Positions 1-6,890 of a stretch of DNA of 13,526 bases are shown one piece after another. The stretch's first letter is position 1. Every line of letters begins with the position of its first letter. Position numbers and translations under genes: made by a program. Source of the DNA: an uncultured Eubacteriales bacterium (GTDB taxonomy: Bacteria; Bacillota; Clostridia; Oscillospirales; Acutalibacteraceae). The notes under the pieces are model-generated. The model saw only the letters and a program-made list of their open reading frames with translations. It ran no database searches and had not been told where the DNA came from. The DNA lies in contig CAKTTT010000048.1 of NCBI GenBank assembly GCA_934615635.1, positions 1 through 13,526 on the forward strand. The letters run 5' to 3'.

Positions 1-756
1 TTCCGGGACGTCTCCTTTTCCTTCGGCAGCGTGAAGGTGCTGGATCACGTCAGCTTCACGGTGGAGCCGGGGCAGACCCTGGCGGTAATGGGGCCCACCG
101 GCGCGGGCAAATCCACTCTGATCAACCTGCTGGCCCGGTTTTACGATGTGGACGGCGGCCAGGTGCTGATGGACGACTGCGACGTACACTTCTGGAAGCT
201 CCAGCAGCTCCGTCACGCGGTGGGCACCGCGACCCAGGATGTGTTCCTCTTTTCCGACACGGTGGAGGGCAACATCGTTTTCGGCAACCAGGCCCTCACA
301 GAGGAGGAGGCCAGGGATTACGCCCGGCGGGCGGGTGCAGATGAATTTATTTCGAAAATGCCCGAGGGCTACGATACTATCGTGGGCGAACGGGGCGTCG
401 GCCTTTCCGGCGGACAGAAGCAGCGGATCGCCTTGGCCAGGGCCATGGCGGTGGAGCCGGCGGTCCTGGTGCTGGACGACACCACCTCCGCGCTGGATAT
501 GGAGACGGAGAAATACATACAGCAGCAGTTGCGGGAGCTGCCCTACGCCTGTACCAAGATCATGATCGCGCAGCGGATCTCCTCCGTCAAGGACGCGGAT
601 CAGATCATCGTTCTGCGGGACGGCAAGATCGCGGAGCGGGGCACCCATGAGGAGCTGCTGCAAAACAGGGGCTATTACTGGGAAACCTACGCCCTGCAAA
701 ACGGGATAGAAACGGCGCCGGATGCGCCGGCGGCTCCGAGGGGAGGTGAGGCCTGA
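1..756 (+). CDS. ABC exporter half-transporter, degenerate-site subunit (C-terminal ATPase part only)
   Basis: The frame is open from the first base, so the gene begins upstream and only the nucleotide-binding domain is seen (251 residues). Visible parts are Walker A GPTGAGKST (visible residues 31-39), the Q-loop in TATQDVFLFS, signature LSGGQ (bases 403-417) and Walker B VLVLDD. The catalytic glutamate is replaced by aspartate (DDTTSALD, codon 478-480) and the switch histidine by glutamine (IAQRISS, codon 571-573). This D/Q pair is known from the degenerate NBD of heterodimeric exporters such as TM287/288 and BmrCD. The missing upstream part should hold the six-helix membrane domain. The stop overlaps the next start (TGATG), so the two subunits are translationally coupled. 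It likely exports lipophilic compounds, drugs or peptides; substrate unknown. Confidence 0.93.
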   Translation, partial: FRDVSFSFGSVKVLDHVSFTVEPGQTLAVMGPTGAGKSTLINLLARFYDVDGGQVLMDDCDVHFWKLQQLRHAVGTATQDVFLFSDTVEGNIVFGNQALTEEEARDYARRAGADEFISKMPEGYDTIVGERGVGLSGGQKQRIALARAMAVEPAVLVLDDTTSALDMETEKYIQQQLRELPYACTKIMIAQRISSVKDADQIIVLRDGKIAERGTHEELLQNRGYYWETYALQNGIETAPDAPAAPRGGEA

Positions 757-2552
757 TGGCGCGCAATAAGTTCGATGTGGACGAAACCCTGGAATCCCCT
801 TTCAGCTTTTCTCATCTGAAGCGGGCGATGCAGTACATCAAGCGCCATAAGTTCAAGATGATCGCGGCCCTGCTGCTCAGCGCCCTGGCCAGCGTGGCGG
901 GGCTGTTCGGGCCCAAGATCATGCAGTGGACACTGGAGGACGCGGTGCCCAACAAGGATGTGAAGCTGCTGGGCCTGCTGGCGGTGCTGTATACCGTCCT
1001 TATCGCGCTGAGCATTCTTTTCACCACCATCCGTGCCCGGATGATGGCCCATGTGAGCCAGGCCATCATCTACGACATCCGGAAGGATCTTTTTGCCCAC
1101 CTGCAGAAGCTGCCCTTCAGCTATTACGACAGCCGGCCGGCGGGCAAGATCCTGGTGAGGGTGATCAACTACGTCAACTCGGTGTCGGATATTCTCTCCA
1201 ACGGCATCGTCAACAGCATCCTGGAGATCATGAACGTCATCTTTATCACCATCTTCATGTTTTGGGTGGATGCGCGGCTGGCCCTTATCATTATCGCAGG
1301 CCTTCCGCTCTTCGTGCTGGTGGTGCTGCTCCTCAAGCCCCGGCAGCGGCGATACTGGCAGAACCAGTCCAACAAAAATTCCAACTATAACGCCTATCTG
1401 GCGGAGAGCATCGACGGTGTCCGGGTCAGCCAGCTTTTTGCCCGGCAGGAGGAGAACATCACCATCATGCGCCGGCTCATCGACGCCTGCCGCAAGGCCT
1501 GGATCAAGGCCATCTATATCGGCAACGCCGTGTGGCTGAGTTCCGAACTGCTGACCCAGATCGTCTTCACCTTCCTGTATCTGGCGGGCGCGTACTGGAT
1601 CGGCGGCGGCATCGGCACCTTCGCGGTGCTTTTCACCATGGGGCAGTATGTCAGCCGGTTCTGGCAGCCCATCACCAACTTGGCGAATATCTATAACTCT
1701 TTTGTCAACAACATCGCCTATCTGGAGCGGATCTTTGAAACCATGGATGAGCCGGTGGTGGTGGACGACCGCCCGGGCGCGGTGGAGCTGCCGCCCATCC
1801 GGGGAGATGTGGAGTTCCGGCATGTTACCTTCGAGTATGAAAAGGACATCCACATCCTGGAGGACCTGAATCTCCAGGTCAAAGCGGGGGAGAGCATCGC
1901 CCTGGTGGGACCCACCGGCGCGGGCAAGACCACGGTGGTCAACCTTATCAGCCGGTTTTATAACCTGACCGGCGGGGAGCTGCTGATTGACGGAGAGTAC
2001 GACGTCTCCGATGTGACGCTCCACTCCCTGCGCAGCCAGATGGGCATCATGCTCCAGGACAGCTTCATCTTCAGCGGTACGATCATCGACAATATCCGCT
2101 ACGGGCGGCTGGATGCCACCCGGGAGGAGGTGGAAGCCGCCGCCAAGGCGGTGCGGGCTCACGATTTCATCATGGAGATGGAAAAGGGGTACGATACCGA
2201 GGTCAACGAGCGGGGCAGCCGGCTCTCCCAGGGACAAAAACAGCTTATCGCCTTTGCCCGCACCCTGCTGTCCGATCCCAGGATCCTGATTCTGGACGAA
2301 GCCACCTCCTCCATCGATACCAAGACGGAGCGGCTGCTGCAGGAAGGGATCGCCGCCCTGCTTAAGGGACGCACCTCCTTTATCATTGCCCACCGGCTTT
2401 CCACCATCAAGAACTGCGACCGGATTCTGTATATCGGGAACAAGCAGATTCTGGAAGCCGGGAGCCATGAGGAGTTGCTGGCGAAAAAGGGCTTGTATTA
2501 TCAGCTTTACACCGCCCAGGCACAGGATCAGGGCGTTGCGGTTCCCACATAA
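756..2552 (+). CDS. ABC exporter half-transporter, canonical-site subunit (membrane domain plus ATPase)
   Basis: A complete 598-residue type-IV ABC exporter half, the usual length. The ATG overlaps the previous stop and follows GGGAGGTGAG at 741-750. Hydrophobic helices fill about residues 35-320 (for example near 35-55, 72-92, 145-192 and 255-300). The ATPase domain has Walker A GPTGAGKTT (385-393, Lys391), signature LSQGQ (490-494), Walker B with catalytic Glu515 (ILILDEATSS) and switch His546 (IIAHRLSTI). The intact Glu/His here, against Asp/Gln in the upstream gene, marks a heterodimer. The non-standard LSQGQ faces the partner's degenerate Walker A/B site, as known for TM287/288-type exporters. 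Membrane location and export direction follow from the family; the substrate cannot be read from sequence. Confidence 0.95.
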   Translation: MARNKFDVDETLESPFSFSHLKRAMQYIKRHKFKMIAALLLSALASVAGLFGPKIMQWTLEDAVPNKDVKLLGLLAVLYTVLIALSILFTTIRARMMAHVSQAIIYDIRKDLFAHLQKLPFSYYDSRPAGKILVRVINYVNSVSDILSNGIVNSILEIMNVIFITIFMFWVDARLALIIIAGLPLFVLVVLLLKPRQRRYWQNQSNKNSNYNAYLAESIDGVRVSQLFARQEENITIMRRLIDACRKAWIKAIYIGNAVWLSSELLTQIVFTFLYLAGAYWIGGGIGTFAVLFTMGQYVSRFWQPITNLANIYNSFVNNIAYLERIFETMDEPVVVDDRPGAVELPPIRGDVEFRHVTFEYEKDIHILEDLNLQVKAGESIALVGPTGAGKTTVVNLISRFYNLTGGELLIDGEYDVSDVTLHSLRSQMGIMLQDSFIFSGTIIDNIRYGRLDATREEVEAAAKAVRAHDFIMEMEKGYDTEVNERGSRLSQGQKQLIAFARTLLSDPRILILDEATSSIDTKTERLLQEGIAALLKGRTSFIIAHRLSTIKNCDRILYIGNKQILEAGSHEELLAKKGLYYQLYTAQAQDQGVAVPT

Positions 2553-2718
2553 GAGGAAAGCGGTTGCGGAGAGTTGGACAGGGAACCGGGATTCCCTGCT
2601 GCCGGGCCGGAGAGGAGGAAAAGAAGAGGGTGGGGCCGCGAATAAGGCGGCTTCCCCTGCGTACCTCCAGGCTTTGGATATTTTTCACACTTTTGTGCGG
2701 GTACCTGCCTTAACCAAG

Positions 2719-2760
2719 CCGCCGGGCTCTTTCATCCTGTTGAAAGGGCCCGGCGGTTTT
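2719..2760 (+). terminator. Rho-independent terminator of the ABC exporter operon
   Basis: A 15-bp stem (2719-2733 with 2742-2756, a single G:U pair) with an 8-nt loop is followed by TTTT. It lies 166 bp after the exporter stop. The stretch 2553-2718 before it shows no gene. The 3' arm lies in the spacer of the following promoter. Confidence 0.85.
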
Positions 2761-2768
2761 GCTATACT
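2740..2768 (+). promoter_or_regulatory. Sigma-A promoter of the serine hydrolase gene
   Basis: TTGAAA (2740-2745), 17-bp spacer, TATACT (2763-2768). It sits about 50 bp before the hydrolase start, and its -35 box and spacer coincide with the loop end and 3' arm of the upstream terminator. Confidence 0.75.
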
Positions 2769-2817
2769 GTTATTGGCGGGGCCTCTGGCGCCGGATCAGC
2801 GGAGGGGGATCGAAACT

Positions 2818-4317
2818 ATGTATTTTGAGCAGACAACGCCCGAGCGGGTGGGAATCTCTTCCAGAGGAATTCTGGATTTTTGGGACAGGATCGAAGGGGA
2901 GAGGCTGGAAATCCACAGCCTGATGATCCTTCGCCGGGGAAAGTGCTGCTGCGCGGGCTGGAGAAAACCCTATGGGCCGGATTATCCCCACGGGATGAAT
3001 TCTTTCAGCAAAACCCTGACGGCCACCGCCGTCGGCTTTGCGGTGCAGGAGGGGCGGCTTTCGCTGGAGGATCGCCTGGTGGATATTTTCCCGGATGAGA
3101 CGCCGGAGAACCCGTCGGCGCATCTGCGGCGGGCGACGGTGCGCGATCTGCTGACGATGGCCTGTGGCCACGAAACCGAAAGCGCCGACGCCTCGCCGGA
3201 TTGGATACGCGCCTTTCTGCGGCATCCCTTTGTCCATGAGCCCGGCGCCCATTTTTTCTACAATACCGCCGGAACCAATCTGCTGGCCGCCGCCGTCCGC
3301 CGAAAGACCGGCCGGAATGTGACGGCTTATCTTCGGCCTCGGCTGTTCGATCCCTTGGGCATCGGGCCGGTTCCCTGCCATATGTTGGCTGACGGAACGG
3401 AAATGGGCGGCGCGGGTATGCGGCTGAGAACCGAGGATATGGCCAAGTTCATGCACTTCCTGGCGCAGAAAGGGGAATGGGAAGGACGCAGGTTGCTGCA
3501 TCCGGCCTGGTTTGAGGCCGCCTGCCGCAAGCAGATCGATACCCCCGGCGATCCCTCCCGCCCGGATGGCGAGTGGGGCTGGGGATACGGTTTTCAGTGC
3601 TGGATGGGATCGGTTCCCGGGTCCTTCCGGGCGGACGGCGCCTACGGGCAGTTTGGATTCCTCTATCCCGATTTGGAGCTAGAGATTATCACCACCGCTG
3701 CGGTGCAGCGTACGCAGATACTGGTGGATTGTGTCAAGGAAACGCTGCTTCCGGCGGTGGGGGGAGAGGCGCTTCCTTGTCATCCTGCCGCCGACCGCCT
3801 TTTTCAGAAGATGGCGGAGCTCACCCTGCCGGCGCTGTATGGCGATCGCAATCCCCTCCGGGAATCGGAGCTGGCGGGAAAACGCTTTGTCTGTGCGCCG
3901 GGAGCCTGTTCCAGCCTGGAACGGCTCGTTGGGGGTGCCGGGCTGTATGCGGTGGAGGAAGGGAGCATAACCCGGCTGGCCTTTGGATTTGAGGAAGATG
4001 CGTGCATCTGGCGGGTGGGGGAGAACGGGGAGGAAAAGGAGCTCCGTGCCGCGATGAACGGCGGCTTTGCCCTCTCCGAGTGCGGCGGCAGGGTATATGC
4101 CGCCACCGCCCGCTGGCGGGATTTCAAGGCGCTGGAAATGGAGATCCGCTGCGTGGAGGCCATCGGCGGGGTTCGGTTGATTTTCCGGTTTTTGGCGAAT
4201 GGCGTGACAATGGAAGCGGACGATACCCTCTTGACTTCCGACGGCTTTGGCTTGTTTGAGAGGCGGATACCCGCGCTGTTTACCGCGACAGCGGAGCCGG
4301 CGGGGGAGGCCAAATAG
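2818..4317 (+). CDS. SxxK serine hydrolase (beta-lactamase / PBP4-like superfamily)
   Basis: 499 residues starting at the ATG behind GGAGGGGG (2801-2808); the frame is open further upstream into the exporter gene, but a terminator, promoter and ribosome site place the start here. The N-terminal half carries the class C beta-lactamase/esterase fold. The SxxK nucleophile motif is SFSK (Ser62, Lys65), FFYNTAGTN (Tyr148) stands at the YxN position, and GAYGQFG (274-280) stands in place of KTG. No signal peptide or membrane segment is visible, so it is probably cytoplasmic. Residues from about 305 to the end form an extra region I cannot assign. Family members include esterases, amidases and peptidases acting on small esters or D-amino-acid peptides; the substrate is unknown. 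Resistance to beta-lactams should not be inferred. Confidence 0.85.
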   Translation: MYFEQTTPERVGISSRGILDFWDRIEGERLEIHSLMILRRGKCCCAGWRKPYGPDYPHGMNSFSKTLTATAVGFAVQEGRLSLEDRLVDIFPDETPENPSAHLRRATVRDLLTMACGHETESADASPDWIRAFLRHPFVHEPGAHFFYNTAGTNLLAAAVRRKTGRNVTAYLRPRLFDPLGIGPVPCHMLADGTEMGGAGMRLRTEDMAKFMHFLAQKGEWEGRRLLHPAWFEAACRKQIDTPGDPSRPDGEWGWGYGFQCWMGSVPGSFRADGAYGQFGFLYPDLELEIITTAAVQRTQILVDCVKETLLPAVGGEALPCHPAADRLFQKMAELTLPALYGDRNPLRESELAGKRFVCAPGACSSLERLVGGAGLYAVEEGSITRLAFGFEEDACIWRVGENGEEKELRAAMNGGFALSECGGRVYAATARWRDFKALEMEIRCVEAIGGVRLIFRFLANGVTMEADDTLLTSDGFGLFERRIPALFTATAEPAGEAK

Positions 4318-4642
4318 CGGGGAAGGGCTCGGGAAGACGCGGGCGATAACCGGCGGATCATCCGGCCGGGAATTGGTAAAAAGCATTTGACGCTAAACCA
4401 ATAGGTTTCGGCATAGCTTGGCTTTAGGGAAAAGGCCTGAAAGGCACGGACATCGGCGCGCCCCGCGTTCCCTCGGCTATAGCTTCGTTTTTTAAGGAGA
4501 GGGAGCCGCCCGGTTTCCGGGTTGCCGCCGCGGCTTCCCTTTTCTCTCACCGCTTTCTCTTTTGCTTGCCGGCCTTTATACGCCCTCTCATCGTGAAGGC
4601 TTTCCCCCATCAGTGGCAGAGCCGTCGGTTTCACTAATTAAC
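4318..4642. other. Gene-free stretch after the hydrolase gene
   Basis: No frame here has a ribosome site and recognisable protein. It holds a short GC-rich palindromic run near 4350-4371 (CGGATCATCCG core) without a T tract and the candidate terminator at 4501-4547; otherwise I see nothing. Confidence 0.5.
4501..4547 (+). terminator. Candidate terminator of the serine hydrolase gene
   Basis: GGGAGCCGC (4501-4509) pairs with GCGGCTTCCC (4530-4539) with one bulged A, enclosing a GC-rich region, and is followed by TTTTCTCTC. It is 183 bp downstream of the hydrolase stop, and the bulge lowers confidence. Confidence 0.4.
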
Positions 4643-4677
4643 AAACCCAGCCAAAAGGATCCTTTTGGCTGGGTTTT
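4643..4677. terminator. Bidirectional terminator before mscL 3' end (34-bp perfect palindrome)
   Basis: Bases 4643-4676 are a perfect palindrome centred on GGATCC. It is flanked by T-rich runs on both strands (GGGTTTTG on +, GGGTTTGTT on -). It lies 102 bp beyond the minus-strand mscL stop and downstream of the plus-strand hydrolase, so it can stop both convergent transcripts. Confidence 0.85.
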
Positions 4678-4778
4678 GTCGCCTGCAGATGTTTTTTTGG
4701 GAAGTCGCGGCCGCATACGCGCTTTTTCACCCCTGTTTGGATATGGCGTACTGGCGCACAGCCGCCCCGAGCGCCGCC

Positions 4779-5201
4779 TTATTCCGCGCTTTCCTTACTT
4801 TCCTTTTTCAGCAGATCCCGGATTTCCTCCAGCAGCACCACCTCGTCGCTTTTCGCCGGGGCCGGCGCCTGCTTGGCCTCTGCTTCCTCGGCCGCCTTTT
4901 TCTTGGCGGTCAGCTTGGCCATGAACCGGATCACCAGGAACAGGCAGACTGCGACGATGAGAAAGTCGATGACATTCTGGATAAACGCGCCGTAGGCGAT
5001 GACCGTATCCCGGATCTGGACGCTGAGTCCGGAAAAATTCAGGCCGCCCAGCAGCAGGCCGATCAACGGCATGAAGATATCGTTGACGATGGAAGTGACG
5101 ATTTTGCTGAACGCGGTGCCCATGATCACGCCGACCGCCATGTCCAGTATGTTGCCGCGGGAGATGAAGGTTTTGAACTCGTTCAGGGTTTTGTTTTTCA
5201 C
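4779..5201 (-). CDS. mscL: Large-conductance mechanosensitive channel MscL
   Basis: 140 residues, normal length for MscL. The start is a GTG at 5201-5199, chosen because AAGGAG lies 8 nt upstream and the protein then begins KNKTLNEFKTFISRGN, the conserved MscL N-terminal helix. TM1 spans about residues 18-50 (DMAVGVIMGTAFSKIVTS) and TM2 about 71-94 (IQNVIDFLIVAVCLFLVIRF). The C-terminus has an Ala/Lys/Glu-rich linker and the charged bundle helix (LLEEIRDLLKK). The homopentameric inner-membrane pore opens under membrane tension to release solutes on hypo-osmotic shock. It is a single-gene unit with its own promoter and a terminator after the stop. A longer in-frame reading to 5510 has no support. 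Confidence 0.96.
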   Translation of the reverse strand: MKNKTLNEFKTFISRGNILDMAVGVIMGTAFSKIVTSIVNDIFMPLIGLLLGGLNFSGLSVQIRDTVIAYGAFIQNVIDFLIVAVCLFLVIRFMAKLTAKKKAAEEAEAKQAPAPAKSDEVVLLEEIRDLLKKESKESAE

Positions 5202-5232
5202 ATCTACCACTCCTTCGGTTGAATATAAGTTT

Positions 5233-5261
5233 AAGATAGCACAAAAAGCCCTAAGATGCAA
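5233..5261 (-). promoter_or_regulatory. Likely mscL promoter (extended -10)
   Basis: On the minus strand: TTGCAT (5261-5256), 17-bp spacer, TATCTT (5238-5233), with TGC directly before the -10 (extended -10). It lies about 32 bp before the GTG start. The hexamers are only moderately close to consensus. Confidence 0.55.
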
Positions 5262-5401
5262 CGGAAACCCGCGCCTGGGCGGGTTTCTGCCGGCGTTGCC
5301 GGCCTCCTTTTCAGGGTAATTGCCGCCCGGCTCCTCTGCGTCGGCAGGAGGGGTGCCCGGCCACTGTGTCCTGCACCTCTGCGCGCTCTCTGTCACGCTA
5401 C

Positions 5402-5493
5402 CGAAACCACAGGAGGGCGATGCCGCGGCATAAAAAACGCCGCGAGCACACCCCTTTCGCCCAACCGCTCTACCCTTTGGTTGCGTGGTTTCG
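5402..5493. other. Candidate structured noncoding element (nested inverted repeats)
   Basis: The outer stem CGAAACCAC (5402-5410) pairs perfectly with GTGGTTTCG (5485-5493). Inside it, GGGCG (5415-5419) pairs with CGCCC (5458-5462), which encloses CGCGGC/GCCGCG (5424-5429 with 5439-5444); beside it AACC pairs with GGTT (5463-5466 with 5479-5482). Together they fold as a three-way junction on paper. Strand, transcription and function are unknown, and a 9-bp distant pair can arise by chance. Confidence 0.25.
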
Positions 5494-5609
5494 ATACGAT
5501 AGGCCCACATTGGCGGCTGCTTCTTCGTAAAGGAGTGACTTTCCGCCTCGCCGCCGGAGGCCCTTCCCGCTTTTCCAAAAAGATCGGAATCCCAGTCGGG
5601 AGGCTTTCC

Positions 5610-5652
5610 ATCCCCGTGCTTTTTCCTAACAAAACGTATGGCGGGGATTTTT
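5610..5652 (+). terminator. Weak terminator-like hairpin
   Basis: ATCCCCG (5610-5616) pairs with CGGGGAT (5642-5648), followed by a run of T to 5652. The loop of about 25 nt is long and no upstream plus-strand gene needs it, so this is tentative. Confidence 0.25.
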
Positions 5653-5793
5653 GCTTATAGATCCGGATCTTTCCTGCCCCGGCTTCAGGGATCGGATACG
5701 CGATATCCGCTTCGTGTTTCATGCGCATCCCCGCGCCGGCGGCTGTCCGTTTTCAAAGACCGCCGCGTGGGAAACGGGGGGATCTATAGGCGC

Positions 5794-5825
5794 GGCCCTG
5801 CCGAAAAATTGATTTCGACAGGGCC
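5794..5825 (-). other. Strong hairpin just 3' of the tRNA gene
   Basis: A 13-bp stem (5794-5806 with 5813-5825, one G:U) with a 6-nt loop lies 5 bp beyond the CCA end of the minus-strand tRNA. There is no T tract on either side, so it may be a terminator lacking its U-run or a 3'-trailer structure that guides processing. Confidence 0.55.
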
Positions 5826-5830
5826 GGACG

Positions 5831-5905
5831 TGGCACCCCCAGTAGGAATCGAACCTGCAACTAGCCCTTAGGAGGGGCTTGTTATATCCATTTAACTATG
5901 GGGGC
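5831..5905 (-). tRNA. tRNA-Arg (anticodon CCU), CCA encoded
   Basis: Read on the minus strand it folds as a full cloverleaf of 72 nt plus encoded CCA. The acceptor is GCCCCCA with TGGGGGT (G1:U72 wobble). The D arm is GTTA/TAAC with GG in the loop, the anticodon arm AGCCC/GGGCT has loop CTCCTAA (anticodon CCU, reading AGG), the variable loop is AGTT, and the T loop is TTCGATT. The discriminator is G73. The T stem GCAGG/CCTAC has one C:A mismatch at 50-64. It has its own consensus promoter. Confidence 0.95.
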
Positions 5906-5928
5906 TTATGCGGTTTTTACTGTTCCCT

Positions 5929-5957
5929 ATCATACACCATCCCTCCTTTTGTGTCAA
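5929..5957 (-). promoter_or_regulatory. tRNA-Arg promoter
   Basis: On the minus strand: TTGACA (5957-5952), 17-bp spacer, TATGAT (5934-5929), ending 23 bp before the first tRNA base. It is a near-perfect sigma-A promoter as expected for a stable RNA. Confidence 0.88.
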
Positions 5958-5972
5958 TCCATCCCCGCCATC

Positions 5973-6001
5973 TTTTCCTTTTCCGCTTTTGGGTGTATAC
6001 T
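5973..6001 (+). promoter_or_regulatory. Possible promoter of the NTase-HEPN pair
   Basis: TATACT at 5996-6001 with a poor -35 (TTTTCC, 5973-5978) at 17-bp spacing, divergent from the tRNA promoter. It is about 30 bp before the proposed ATG. Confidence 0.4.
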
Positions 6002-6032
6002 GGCAGCGGACGGACCTGACAGAGGCTCCGTA

Positions 6033-6383
6033 ATGCGTGAAAAGGAAGGGAAGTGTTTTCCTGTGAATCAAGCGATGGAGGATTCCGCCGCCCTGCGCTG
6101 GCTGTGCGAGGAGATTGTCCGGCTGCTGCGGCCCCGGAGGGTGATGCTGTTCAGCCGCAAGCAGGACCGGGAGGGCCGCCTCACCGCCGTGAAGCTCTGC
6201 GTCGTCATTCCCGAGGGGGATTCGGAGGCGGCGGAGCGCCGCCTTTACCTGGAGGTGGAGTCCGAGCTGCCCTTTGATGCGCTGGTGTATACCGGCGGGG
6301 AATGGAAGGAGCTGCTGGAGTCGCCCGGCAGCTTTGCCCGCCGGATTCAGGAGACGGGGAGCGTGCTGTATGAGGAGGACTAA
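6033..6383 (+). CDS. Degenerate minimal nucleotidyltransferase-fold (MNT-like) protein
   Basis: 116 residues from ATG 6033 (weak AGAGG 7 nt upstream); a GTG at 6063 behind GGAAGGG is an alternative start. The core resembles MNT-type NTases paired with HEPN proteins: a helix, then the strand RRVMLFS (35-41), then LTAVKLCVVI (50-59) and a closing strand ELPFDALVYTGGEW. The active NTase signature is eroded: the glycine of the usual GS motif is gone (LFS-RKQ), and the DxD metal-binding aspartates are replaced in TAVKLC. I infer it is inactive as an enzyme and acts as a binding or antitoxin-like partner. It overlaps the HEPN gene by 14 bp. The assignment rests on pattern memory and gene pairing, not on a search. 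Confidence 0.7.
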   Translation: MREKEGKCFPVNQAMEDSAALRWLCEEIVRLLRPRRVMLFSRKQDREGRLTAVKLCVVIPEGDSEAAERRLYLEVESELPFDALVYTGGEWKELLESPGSFARRIQETGSVLYEED

Positions 6384-6792
6384 GCATTCCAGCGACAGCC
6401 GCCGCTATTTTGACTGGATGGAGATTGCGGCTCGGGATCTGCTGGCCGCCCGGCTTCTCTTGGAGCAGGAGCAGTGCCTGGAGATTGTGGGTTTCCACTG
6501 CCAGCAATGCATGGAAAAGGCCTTCAAGGCCTATCTGATCCACGCCACCGGTGTGCCGGTGGACGGGCATAACCTGACCTGGCTGTGCCGTCAGGCGGCC
6601 AAGCGGGCGCCGGTGTTTCAGCAATGGCTGGAGGAGACTGCCTGGATGAACCGGCTGTATATCGAAACCCGTTATCCTTCCGATGTGGAGCTGGAACTGG
6701 AGATGCCGGCCTGCCGGCGGATTTATGAAACGGCGGCGGCGGTCTACGATGCGGTAAGCGCGTTGATCTACGGGAAGGGTGAGGAGGACTGA
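6370..6792 (+). CDS. HEPN-domain protein (PF05168-like), partner of the NTase-fold protein
   Basis: 140 residues; the ATG at 6370 lies inside the preceding gene, 8 nt after GGGGAG (6356-6361). An all-helical HEPN fold is indicated by YFDWMEIAARDLLAA (13-27), GFHCQQCMEKAFKAYL (41-56), GHNL (66-69) and LYIETRYPSD (96-105), all hallmarks of this HEPN subfamily. The RNase motif Rx4-6H of toxic HEPN proteins (HepT type) is not visible. HEPN/MNT pairs are known as toxin-antitoxin or nucleotide-binding modules; here both partners lack their catalytic signatures, so the role is open. Translational coupling through the 14-bp overlap implies a complex made in fixed ratio. Its stop is 2 bp before a parS site. 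Confidence 0.82.
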   Translation: MRRTKHSSDSRRYFDWMEIAARDLLAARLLLEQEQCLEIVGFHCQQCMEKAFKAYLIHATGVPVDGHNLTWLCRQAAKRAPVFQQWLEETAWMNRLYIETRYPSDVELELEMPACRRIYETAAAVYDAVSALIYGKGEED

Positions 6793-6794
6793 AT

Positions 6795-6810
6795 GGTTTC
6801 ACATGAAACA
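6795..6810. promoter_or_regulatory. parS site 1 (variant)
   Basis: GGTTTCACATGAAACA differs from the Firmicutes parS consensus TGTTTCACGTGAAACA at positions 1 and 9. It starts 2 bp after the HEPN stop. ParB (encoded at 9019-9897) is the expected binder and CTP-dependent loader. Confidence 0.8.
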
Positions 6811-6890
6811 AGCCTCGACACGATTCGTCATTTTGCAAAAATTTTGCAGATAAACCAAGGGAGAAATGCCCAAAAAATAAAGAAAATCCC

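Larger units (their letters stand above)
5262..5793. other. Gene-poor stretch between mscL and the tRNA gene
   Basis: Open frames here lack a ribosome site, composition or motif that would support a protein. It contains a 9-bp GC-rich hairpin (5264-5272 with 5279-5287) just upstream of the mscL promoter, a nested inverted-repeat element (5402-5493) and a weak terminator-like hairpin (5610-5652). Confidence 0.5.

Noticed and set aside
687..2468. 593-codon open frame antisense to the ABC exporter gene
   Set aside because: It mirrors the codons of a clearly real exporter gene in GC-rich DNA and has low-complexity composition without any recognisable domain or ribosome site.
2386..2817. Extension of the serine hydrolase frame upstream into the exporter gene
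   Set aside because: A terminator, a consensus promoter and a strong ribosome site all lie between, and the conserved fold begins after 2818.
3804..4634. Long minus-strand frame opposite the hydrolase
   Set aside because: Shadow of the hydrolase codons; Ser/Pro/Arg-rich and without motifs.
5202..5510. Longer MscL starting upstream at 5510
   Set aside because: The extension crosses the mscL promoter and ribosome site and is unlike any MscL N-terminus.
5256..5728. Two overlapping frames (plus 5256-5660, minus 5393-5728) as small genes
   Set aside because: No ribosome site, no hydrophobic or conserved pattern, Arg/Pro-rich composition typical of noncoding GC-rich DNA.
6370..6792. Classical HepT-type RNase toxin
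   Set aside because: The Rx4-6H catalytic motif is not present; the protein fits the PF05168 HEPN type instead.
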